Source: Massilia glaciei (GTDB lineage Bacteria > Pseudomonadota > Gammaproteobacteria > Burkholderiales > Burkholderiaceae_D). Taken from it: 38,098 nt of DNA. Position numbers and translations under genes: made by a program. The notes beneath the pieces were generated by a model. That model did not search any database and was not told the DNA's origin. It worked only from the letters and a program-made list of their open reading frames with translations. The stretch lies in the NCBI RefSeq assembly GCF_003011895.2, contig NZ_PXWF02000341.1, positions 1 through 38,098 on the forward strand, written 5' to 3'. Shown here piece by piece: positions 8,470 to 14,773 of the stretch (position 1 is the stretch's first letter; each line of letters opens with the position of its first letter).

Positions 8470-9450
8470 CTACGTTTTGTTGTCGTTACGGATGCGACGG
8501 CGCGGGCCGTCCTTGGTACTGCTGCTCTTTGAATCCTGGCTGGCGCCGACCAGGTAGGCCGAAATGGCCTCGGTCAGGCGCGAAGCCTTGGCCACGTTGG
8601 CCTTGTTCGATACCATGAGGGACGCGACCAGCGCCTCGATGACGGCGATCGCCGCGCCCGAGCTGCTCGGCAGGATCGGATGGCCGCTCGGCGCGTACAG
8701 CACATGGTTGCCCAGGCCCGCCAGCGGCGAGGCCGGCGAGTCGGTGATGGCGACGATGCTCGCGCCCAGTTCGCGCGCGAAAGAGCCGAGCCGGACCACG
8801 TCGAGCGCGTAGCGCGGGAACGACAGGATCACCAGCACGTCCTTGGCGGTGATGTTGGCCAGGTTGGCCGCCGCGACCTCGGTGCCGCCGTGGCCGGCGA
8901 CCTCGATCACCTGCTGGCAGAACGGCTGCAGGTGCATCGCCAGCAGTCCGGCCAGGTGCGACGACAGCCCGAACCCCATCACATACACGGCGCGGGCGCG
9001 GGTCAGCAGCGAGACCACGCGCGCCACCTCGGCGGCGTCGAGCGCGTCGCCGCTGGCGCCGATGTTGGCCACGGCGCAGGCCAGGCTGTCGAAGGCGGGC
9101 GCGGTGCCGGACTTGCCGCGGGCGATGCTGGCGCGCAGCTTGTCGACCGGCTGCTGCACCGACTGCAGCGTCTCGGCCACCTCGCTGCGCATGGCCGAAT
9201 AATTGGCGTAGCCGATGTCGCGCGCAAAACGGCTCACCGTCGCGGTCGAGACCTGGCACATCGCGGCCAGCTCCTCGATCCCGAGCGCGGTCACGCGCAG
9301 CTGGTTGCGCAACAGGTAGTCGGCGATGGCGCGCTGCGAGGCCGAACCGTCGGCCAGCGCCTTGAGCAATGCGTGGCCGATCGACGATTGTGCGAACGCG
9401 ATCTGGCTAGAGGCGAAGTCGTTGCTGCTGTCTGGTCGCGCTGGTTTCAT
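8470..9450 (-). CDS. MurR/RpiR-family transcriptional regulator (HTH plus SIS domain)
   Basis: The product is 326 residues from an ATG with AAGGA upstream. An N-terminal HTH_6 domain (about 25-105) contains SQRAIADYLLRN and the recognition region ELAAMCQVSTATVSRFARDIGY. A SIS domain at about 135-265 (AVYVMGFGLSSHLAG, KDVLVILSFPRYALDVV, ASIVAITDSPASPLA) normally binds a phosphosugar or similar small ligand. It is the first gene of a probable operon with the TonB receptor and is divergent from the CphZ-like hydrolase and transporter genes. Local control of both arms is therefore likely, with operators in the 9451-9668 gap. The effector is unknown. A SIS domain controlling amino-acid or dipeptide catabolism would be somewhat unusual. 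Confidence 0.9.
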   Translation of the reverse strand: MKPARPDSSNDFASSQIAFAQSSIGHALLKALADGSASQRAIADYLLRNQLRVTALGIEELAAMCQVSTATVSRFARDIGYANYSAMRSEVAETLQSVQQPVDKLRASIARGKSGTAPAFDSLACAVANIGASGDALDAAEVARVVSLLTRARAVYVMGFGLSSHLAGLLAMHLQPFCQQVIEVAGHGGTEVAAANLANITAKDVLVILSFPRYALDVVRLGSFARELGASIVAITDSPASPLAGLGNHVLYAPSGHPILPSSSGAAIAVIEALVASLMVSNKANVAKASRLTEAISAYLVGASQDSKSSSTKDGPRRRIRNDNKT

Positions 9451-9475
9451 TTAATGCATCCTTGGTAAGCATGAG

Positions 9476-9516
9476 TGAAAATAAATTTTCATCATTCTAA
9501 CTTACGGAAAATTTTC
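9476..9516. promoter_or_regulatory. Paired A/T inverted repeats upstream of the regulator gene
   Basis: Two palindromes lie in the leader of the RpiR-type gene: TGAAAAT-AA-ATTTTCA at 9476-9491, with 7-base arms, and the perfect GAAAATTTTC at 9507-9516. Their centres are 28 bases apart. They sit 25-66 bases from the start codon and are plausible autoregulatory operators; no promoter hexamers are assigned. Confidence 0.45.
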
Positions 9517-9563
9517 AGTGAGATCGACTCTACCTATAACAAAAATAAAACTCAACACATTTC

Positions 9564-9609
9564 TGTAAAATTTTTTACATACGATTTACTTCGTGTAAAA
9601 AATAATACA
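9564..9609. promoter_or_regulatory. TGTA...TACA inverted repeats, candidate RpiR-type operators
   Basis: TGTAAAATTTTTTACA at 9564-9579 and TGTAAAAAATAATACA at 9594-9609 are 16-base imperfect palindromes starting exactly 30 bases apart. TTTAC-TTCGT-GTAAA (9585-9599) overlaps the second. The TGTA-(A/T-rich)-TACA form resembles the operator of HexR, an RpiR-family regulator. The pair lies 60-105 bases before the hydrolase start codon, where a promoter is expected. Assignment to the adjacent regulator is inference. Confidence 0.5.
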
Positions 9610-9668
9610 TAATCGGTCCAACGCGGTCCGACGCGGCCTCCATCAACCTCCAAGCCAGCACCCAGACA

Positions 9669-10787
9669 ATGCAAGTAAAAACCCAAGCGATATCGAGCTC
9701 CGAGAGCAGCACCCACTACCAGCTGACCAGCCTCCACTACGGCCAGCCGGGTCGCGGCAAGAAGGTCTATATACAGGCGGCGCTGCACGCCGACGAGGTG
9801 CCTGGCATGCTGGTGGCGCAGTTCCTGCGCACCGAGCTCAATGCGCTCGAGGCGGCCGGCAAGATCAACGGCGAGATCATCCTGGTCCCGGCGGCCAACC
9901 CGATCGGGCTGGCGCAGGCGATCCAGGGCGCACCGTTCGGCCGCTTCGACCTCTCGACCGGCACCAACTTCAACCGCAACTACAAGCATGTGGCGGGCGA
10001 GCTCAAACTGTCGCTGGCGGGGCTGCTCGGATCCGACGCCGATGCCAACGTGGCCCTGATCCGCGCGCACGCGCGCGCCTCCATCGCCGCGTGGCAGCCG
10101 CGCACCGACGCCGCCGTGCTCAAAAAAATCCTGCTCGGGATGGCGGTCGACGCCGACATCGTGCTCGACCTGCACTGCGACAACGAGGCGGTGCTGCACA
10201 TCTACGCCGGCACCCCGCTGGCGCAGGCGGTCGCGCCGCTGGCCGCCCTGCTCGGCGCGCGCGCGGTGCTGCTCGCGCTCGAGGCGGGCGAGGAGCCGTT
10301 CGACGAGGCCTGCAGCCGCCTGTGGTGGGACCTGCAGACCCATTTCGGCCCCGACTTCCCGATTCCGCCGGCATGCCTGTCGACCACGGTCGAATTGCGC
10401 GGCGAGGCCGACGTCGACTACGGCCACGCGGGGCGCGACGCGGCCGCGCTGCTGCAGTTCCTGGCGCACGCCGGCGTCGTCGACATGCCCCTGTTCCCGC
10501 TGCCGCGGCCGCTGTGCGACAGCACCCCGCTCGAGGGCGTCGAGCCGGTGGTGTCGCCGCACGCGGGCGTGCTGGTGTTCCACCGCGCGCTCGGGGAGCA
10601 TGTAGAAGCGGGGGCGGCGCTGGCCGACGTGATCGATCCGGTCAGCGGCGCCACCACCACCTTGTCCACCACCGTGGCCGGCGTGTTTTTCGCGCGCACG
10701 GCTCACCGGCACGTCTTGCGCGGCATGGATATCGGCAAAATCGCCGGCGCCAAGCCGTTCCGCACCGGCAAACTACTGAGCCAATGA
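9669..10787 (+). CDS. Succinylglutamate desuccinylase/aspartoacylase-family zinc hydrolase, probable cyanophycin dipeptide hydrolase
   Basis: The product is 372 residues and has the M14-type fold signature of the AstE/aspartoacylase family. Zinc ligands are H40 and E43 (ALHADEVPG) and H169 (VLDLHCDN). The substrate-binding NFNRNY motif is at 100-105, and a probable catalytic Glu241 lies in TTVELRG. The C-terminal part (from about 280) looks like the beta-barrel or lipoyl-like domain of the family. Members deacylate amino acids. One branch, CphZ/AotO, hydrolyses beta-Asp-Arg from cyanophycin and is encoded in cyanophycin or arginine-transport operons. With an exported cyanophycinase and a permease adjacent, a CphZ role is the best hypothesis. 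N-acyl-amino-acid deacylase is the alternative. There is no signal peptide, so the enzyme is cytoplasmic. The stop codon overlaps the transporter start. Confidence 0.85.
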   Translation: MQVKTQAISSSESSTHYQLTSLHYGQPGRGKKVYIQAALHADEVPGMLVAQFLRTELNALEAAGKINGEIILVPAANPIGLAQAIQGAPFGRFDLSTGTNFNRNYKHVAGELKLSLAGLLGSDADANVALIRAHARASIAAWQPRTDAAVLKKILLGMAVDADIVLDLHCDNEAVLHIYAGTPLAQAVAPLAALLGARAVLLALEAGEEPFDEACSRLWWDLQTHFGPDFPIPPACLSTTVELRGEADVDYGHAGRDAAALLQFLAHAGVVDMPLFPLPRPLCDSTPLEGVEPVVSPHAGVLVFHRALGEHVEAGAALADVIDPVSGATTTLSTTVAGVFFARTAHRHVLRGMDIGKIAGAKPFRTGKLLSQ

Positions 10788-12172
10788 TGAAACTTAGAAT
10801 ACCTAACACCTTCGTCCTGCTGTTCGCCATCCTGGCGATGATCGCGCTGGCCACCTGGCTGGTCCCGGGCGGGAAATACGAGACCCATGTGGTCAACGGC
10901 AGGACGCTGGTCGACGCCGGCTCGTTCCATTACGTGCAGAGCGCGCCGCAGGGCCCGGTGGCGCTGATGATGGCGCCGATCAAGGGCTTCGTCGAGGCGG
11001 CGCTGATCATCGGCTTCGTGCTCATCGTCGGCGGCGCCTTCGCGGTGCTGCAAAAGACCGAGGCGATCGACTCCATGATCAAGTCGATCGCCAAGGCGCA
11101 CGCGCATTCGCCGTTCGTGCGCGCCGCCCTGATACCGGTGTTCGTGACCATGTTCTCGCTCGGCGGCGCCACCTTCGGCATGAACGAGGAGGCGATCCCG
11201 TTCGTGCTGATCTTCGTGCCGCTCGCGCTCGCGCTGGGGTACGATTCGATCACCGGGGTCTCGATCCCGTTCCTCGGCTCACAGGTGGGGTTTTCGGCGG
11301 CCTTCCTCAATCCGTTCAACGTCGGCATCGCCCAGAGCATCGCCGGGGTCCCCGTGTTCTCGGGGATCGGCTACCGGATGATGGTGTGGCTGCTGATGAC
11401 CGTGGTCACCGTCGTGTTTTTGATGTGGTACGCGGCGCGCGTCAAGCGCGACCCGACGCGCAGCCCCACCTACGCGCTCGACAAGGAGATCCGCAAGCTC
11501 AAGACCACCGACTTCAGCGATTTTGCCGGCATGACGCGCACCCACAGCGCGGTGCTGTGGATTTTCCTGGCCACGCTGGTGACGATGGTGTTCGGCGTGG
11601 TGCGCTACGAGTGGTTCATCGAGGAGATCGCGGCCCTGTTCCTGGTCATGGCGATCGTGGTCGGCCTGGTCGGACGGCTCGACTCGGACGAATTCGTCGG
11701 CGCCTTCATGCAGGGGGCGAAGGACCTGGTCACGACGGCGCTGGTGATCGCTCTGGCGCGCGGCACCGTGATCCTGGCGCGCGACGCACAGATCATCGAC
11801 ACCATGCTCCATTCGCTGATGCCGCTGGTGCAGTCGTCGAGCACAATCTTCGCGGCGCAGAAGATGTTCCTGATCCAGACCGTGATCAACTTCTTCATCC
11901 ATTCCGGGAGCGGCCAGGCCGCGCTGACGATGCCGATCATGGCGCCGCTGGCCGACCTGGTGGGCGTGACGCGGCAAACGGCGATTTTGGCGTTCCAGTT
12001 CGGCGAACTGACCACGCCGATGATCCCGACCTCGGGCATCACGGTGGGCATCCTGGCGCTGGCGCGGATTCCCTGGATCACATGGGCGAAATGGATGATT
12101 CCGCTGCAGTTGATCTATCTGGTGCTGGCCTTGCTGTTGCTGATTCCGCCTTGCCTGATGAATTGGCAGTAG
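10784..12172 (+). CDS. YfcC-family inner-membrane transporter (C4-dicarboxylate/ArcD-like permease)
   Basis: The product is 462 residues with about 12 hydrophobic segments. Family features are the N-terminal PNTFVLLFAILAMIALATWLVPGG, the GGATFGMNEEAIPFVLIFVPLA loop, FLGSQVGFSAAFLNPFNVGIAQ, and near the C-terminus HSGSGQAALTMPIMAPLADLVGVTRQ and FGELTTPMIPTSG. YfcC proteins are distant relatives of the arginine/ornithine exchanger and AbgT-like carriers; substrates proposed for them are amino acids and peptides. ATG at 10784 overlaps the stop of the hydrolase gene, so the genes are translationally coupled; a second ATG lies at 10787. Placement suggests that it imports the hydrolase substrate, possibly beta-Asp-Arg, from the periplasm. 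Family firm, substrate inferred. Confidence 0.88.
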   Translation: MMKLRIPNTFVLLFAILAMIALATWLVPGGKYETHVVNGRTLVDAGSFHYVQSAPQGPVALMMAPIKGFVEAALIIGFVLIVGGAFAVLQKTEAIDSMIKSIAKAHAHSPFVRAALIPVFVTMFSLGGATFGMNEEAIPFVLIFVPLALALGYDSITGVSIPFLGSQVGFSAAFLNPFNVGIAQSIAGVPVFSGIGYRMMVWLLMTVVTVVFLMWYAARVKRDPTRSPTYALDKEIRKLKTTDFSDFAGMTRTHSAVLWIFLATLVTMVFGVVRYEWFIEEIAALFLVMAIVVGLVGRLDSDEFVGAFMQGAKDLVTTALVIALARGTVILARDAQIIDTMLHSLMPLVQSSSTIFAAQKMFLIQTVINFFIHSGSGQAALTMPIMAPLADLVGVTRQTAILAFQFGELTTPMIPTSGITVGILALARIPWITWAKWMIPLQLIYLVLALLLLIPPCLMNWQ

Positions 12173-12254
12173 GGACGGCAGGAAAATCGGCCGCATTCAA
12201 GCGCCATATTGGCGCCGCCGCCCCGGTCGCGAGGTTTCTCCCGGCCCGGGCGGC

Positions 12255-12286
12255 CGCCAATGAAGATTTTTTGATCTTCATTGGCG
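12255..12286. repeat. Perfect 13-base-pair inverted repeat, possible terminator
   Basis: CGCCAATGAAGAT and its exact complement flank a 6-base loop (TTTTTG). The element lies between the stop codons of the converging transporter gene (12172) and the gene ending at 12427. Neither side has a long T-run, so it may be a bidirectional terminator or a transcript-stabilising hairpin rather than a classic intrinsic terminator. Confidence 0.6.
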
Positions 12287-12426
12287 CACTTTCCCCTCAA
12301 TTGCAGACGCCGGCAACGCCCGGCGTCCCGCACCACGCCCTCCGCGACCACCATTTCGGCGCTGCAACTGCGCCAGCGCGGCAATGATCGGTTCTGCCAG
12401 GTTTGCCCCCATGTTTCGCCCAGTCC

Positions 12427-13344
12427 CTACGGTTTGTTCACAGCCTTGCACGCGGCCTCATTGCGGGCGCTGCCGGCGCACAGCCGCGCGCGACATTCGG
12501 CCGCCTTCGCCGATCCCTTCGGGCCGCATTGCTTGAGCTTGCGCGCGGCGGCGGATTGGCGATTGCCATGCGACACCAGCGCTGCGAGCAGGATGACGTC
12601 GTTGTCCGCCGCCTTGTTCGCCGCGTTGTCCGCCGCCTTGTTCGCCGCGTTGTCCGCCGCCTTGTCCGCCGCCTTGTTCGCCGCGTTGTCCGCCGCCTTG
12701 TCCGCCGCCTTGTTCGCCGCGTTGTCCGCCGCGCTGTCCGCCGCCGGCTTGCGCGCACGCTGTGGCGCTTTTTTGGCAAGCACGGGCCGCCCGGACTTGT
12801 TGGGGGGCGTCTTCTTGACCCGCTCCGGTTTTCGACGGGTCTCTTGGACCAGTTGAGGCGGTTTCGGGGCCGGGGCCGGCGCCACCAGCAGCAGTTTCGG
12901 AAGTGGATCTGGTGCCAGCGAGGGCGCTCTGGGGGCAAGGGCTGGTCCCTCGGGAATGTTTTTTTCCGGCCCGCCAATGGCGGGCGCGTCCGGCGCCACA
13001 TCGAGGATGACCGCGGCCGACACCTCCGGCTCCGGCTCCGGCCCCGGCGCGGGCGCGGGCGCCGAAGCGGGCGCGGGCTGCGCCGGCGCCACGGCCGACT
13101 GCTCGGTCAGCAAGGCATTTTCGTTCTCGGTGTCGACGACAACCCAGGCCAGCGCGCCCGCGCAGATTGTCACGGCGGCGACCGTGGCGAAAATCCATCT
13201 GCCTTTGCGGCCCTTGGGCCGCCCGGGCCCCGCGTTGCCATCGAGGCTGCTCAAAATCCGATGGCGGTCCGCCTCGGCTTGCTGTTCAGAGGAAAGAAGA
13301 CTGGGGCGGCCGGAGGCCTGACGGGGATCATCGCGCTTTTGCAA
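12427..13344 (-). CDS. Single-pass membrane protein with Pro/Ala-rich and tetrapeptide-repeat periplasmic region
   Basis: The product is 305 residues if translation begins at TTG 13344, which has GAGGAG 7 bases upstream; the nearby ATG is out of frame. A basic, cytoplasmic N-terminus of about 48 residues precedes one membrane helix (WIFATVAAVTICAGALAWVVV). The external part is Pro/Ala/Glu-rich (PAPASAPAPAPGPEPEPEV), then basic, then has twelve AADN/AANK/AADK tetrapeptides. It ends in a short domain with four Cys (KLKQCG, AAECRARLCAG, EAACK). No family is recognised. The layout recalls envelope-spanning proteins with a disordered linker. It lies next to, and divergent from, the type VI cluster, but nothing ties it to secretion. 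Confidence 0.65.
   Translation of the reverse strand: MQKRDDPRQASGRPSLLSSEQQAEADRHRILSSLDGNAGPGRPKGRKGRWIFATVAAVTICAGALAWVVVDTENENALLTEQSAVAPAQPAPASAPAPAPGPEPEPEVSAAVILDVAPDAPAIGGPEKNIPEGPALAPRAPSLAPDPLPKLLLVAPAPAPKPPQLVQETRRKPERVKKTPPNKSGRPVLAKKAPQRARKPAADSAADNAANKAADKAADNAANKAADKAADNAANKAADNAANKAADNDVILLAALVSHGNRQSAAARKLKQCGPKGSAKAAECRARLCAGSARNEAACKAVNKP
12602..12745. repeat. 12-base tandem repeat, 12 units, inside a coding region
   Basis: Two variants, TTGTCCGCCGCC and TTGTTCGCCGCG, alternate in partly ordered fashion through twelve 12-base units. They encode AADN/AADK and AANK tetrapeptides on the minus strand. The last unit begins CTG. Unit length is a multiple of three, so copy-number change would keep the frame. 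Confidence 0.9.
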
Positions 13345-13569
13345 AGCTTGCTCCTCATTAATTTACGCATAACTTTACGTCAATAAACAATCGCGCGGAA
13401 CTTATTAACAAGCCAACTGTGCAAGAACATACACAAACCAACTCTTGATTGAGATAGAACAGACTTTGCCCGATATTCGATCGCGCCCTGGATTGCCCTA
13501 TCTGTAAGATATACCGATAGGAAATGATTTTTTAGCCATATTTCAGGATGTTGTTTCGATGAGGATCTT

Positions 13570-14418
13570 GTGCTGCTAATTGCGGTTGCCCTGTATTTTC
13601 TGCTGGCCTGCCTGGTGAGCTGGATGGTGCTTTTTCCCGCCGGGCGCGCCTTCGTGGTGCAAGCGCTGGCCGGGGCCGGGCAGCGCTTCCAGCAACGCCT
13701 GGGCCGCGCCGCACGCCGCAAGGAACAGGGCGTGGCCGCGTTGCGCCGATCGGGCGGCGCATCGCTACGCGGGGTTGGGGCAATTATCCGCCGCAAGTAT
13801 CTTCTGTGCATTGGGGGTGCGCTGCTCATTTCGCTGCCCCCGCTGCTGGCACTGTTTGCCGGCAGAAAGACCGAGCTGGGGGGCTTCGACGTCTCCACGC
13901 GCGAGGTCAACGCCCAGGTCGCCGCCTTGCTCGAGGGCGAACATCTGGTGCCGCCGCCGGCGCTGCCGCCGCTCGCGTTCGCCACGGTCGAGCTGCAGCA
14001 GGAGCGCCCGATGCTGGTTTCGGCCAGCCGCGACTGGACCCGGATGAATGATGCCTATACGCAAAGGCTGTTGATGGTTTTCAAAATCATGAAGGAAAGG
14101 AACGGCTACGATATGGCAATTCTGGAAGGCTATCGCAGCCCCGAGCGCCAAAACGTGCTCGCCTCGATGGGCGCGAATGTGACCAACGCGGCCGCGTTCC
14201 AAAGCTGGCACCAATATGGCTTGGCCGCCGACTGCGCGTTTTTGCGCAACGGCAAAGTGGTCATCTCCGAGAAGGATCCCTGGGCGATGCGCGGTTACCT
14301 GCTGTATGGCGAAGTGGCCGAGTCGATGGGGCTGACCTGGGGCGGCCGCTGGAAGATGATGGATTTTGGCCACACCGAGCTGCGCCTGCCCGGCGTGATG
14401 AAACGATCAAGCAAGTAG
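13570..14418 (+). CDS. Membrane-anchored M15/VanY-like peptidoglycan peptidase, TagX-like
   Basis: The product is 282 residues from GTG 13570, with AGGA 4 bases upstream; the ATGs just before it are out of frame. Two hydrophobic segments (2-22 and about 77-97) flank a basic cytoplasmic loop, and the catalytic domain is periplasmic. Peptidase M15 signatures are present: ILEGYRSPERQ, then SWHQYGLAADCAF (zinc ligands His214, Asp221) and MDFGHTEL (Asp265, His268). The family cleaves D-Ala or L,D bonds in peptidoglycan peptides. It is immediately upstream of PAAR and tssM. Acinetobacter TagX, a VanY-like peptidoglycan hydrolase, is required for type VI assembly, so opening the wall for the apparatus is the likely role. 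A secreted effector is unlikely because of the membrane anchors and lack of an immunity gene. Confidence 0.8.
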   Translation: MLLIAVALYFLLACLVSWMVLFPAGRAFVVQALAGAGQRFQQRLGRAARRKEQGVAALRRSGGASLRGVGAIIRRKYLLCIGGALLISLPPLLALFAGRKTELGGFDVSTREVNAQVAALLEGEHLVPPPALPPLAFATVELQQERPMLVSASRDWTRMNDAYTQRLLMVFKIMKERNGYDMAILEGYRSPERQNVLASMGANVTNAAAFQSWHQYGLAADCAFLRNGKVVISEKDPWAMRGYLLYGEVAESMGLTWGGRWKMMDFGHTELRLPGVMKRSSK

Positions 14419-14421
14419 CCC

Positions 14422-14446
14422 CCCAAATAGCACCCAAATAGCACCC
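14422..14446. repeat. 11-base tandem duplication between the peptidase and PAAR genes
   Basis: CCCAAATAGCA occurs twice in tandem, followed by CCC, just after the peptidase stop codon and before the PAAR ribosome site. It looks like a slippage duplication with no obvious function. Confidence 0.6.
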
Positions 14447-14465
14447 ACACCAGAACGGAGCGAAC

Positions 14466-14729
14466 ATGCCAGGACCTGTGATCAGATTGGGCGATAAAAC
14501 CTCGCACGGCGGCGTCGTGCTCGAGGCCTCGACCCACAGCGACAGCGGCGGCATCGGCATCGCGCGCCTCGGCGACAAGGCGTCTTGCCCGATCCATGGC
14601 AACACCACCATCGCCAGCGGCGACATGACCATGCTGGTCGACGGCAAGCCGGTCGCGCGCAACGGCGACAAGACCGCCTGCGGCGCCCATCTGATCGCCA
14701 GCCAGCAGTCCACGCTCGACCAGGTCTGA
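14466..14729 (+). CDS. PAAR-domain protein, type VI secretion spike tip
   Basis: The product is 87 residues, a stand-alone PAAR protein of normal length, with CGGAG upstream of the start. Typical features are the opening PGPVIRLGDKTSHGG, repeated GD motifs, GIARLGDKASCPIHG with the zinc-binding Cys and His, and VARNGDKTACGAHLI near the end. PAAR proteins cap the VgrG trimer and sharpen the spike; some carry effector domains, this one does not. No vgrG lies in the window, so its partner must be encoded elsewhere. Confidence 0.93.
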   Translation: MPGPVIRLGDKTSHGGVVLEASTHSDSGGIGIARLGDKASCPIHGNTTIASGDMTMLVDGKPVARNGDKTACGAHLIASQQSTLDQV

Positions 14730-14773
14730 GCGATGAGCGTCCACCTTCCCGCCCTGCGCGCGGTGCCGGTTTG

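Noticed and set aside
6040-8532. An 830-codon plus-strand open frame across the TonB receptor gene
   Set aside because: It is the antisense shadow of the receptor; the translation is Val/Gly/Ala/Arg-rich without motifs or a ribosome site.
12602-12745. The 12-base tandem repeat as a CRISPR array
   Set aside because: There are no spacers; units are contiguous, in frame and encode a tetrapeptide repeat.
13497-13521. CCTATC...GATAGG inverted repeat upstream of the M15 peptidase gene
   Set aside because: Only six-base arms with a 13-base gap and no link to promoter elements; too weak to call as a site.
13570-14418. The M15 peptidase as an antibacterial type VI effector with immunity gene
   Set aside because: It has two membrane helices and the adjacent gene encodes PAAR, not a candidate immunity protein; an assembly role fits better.
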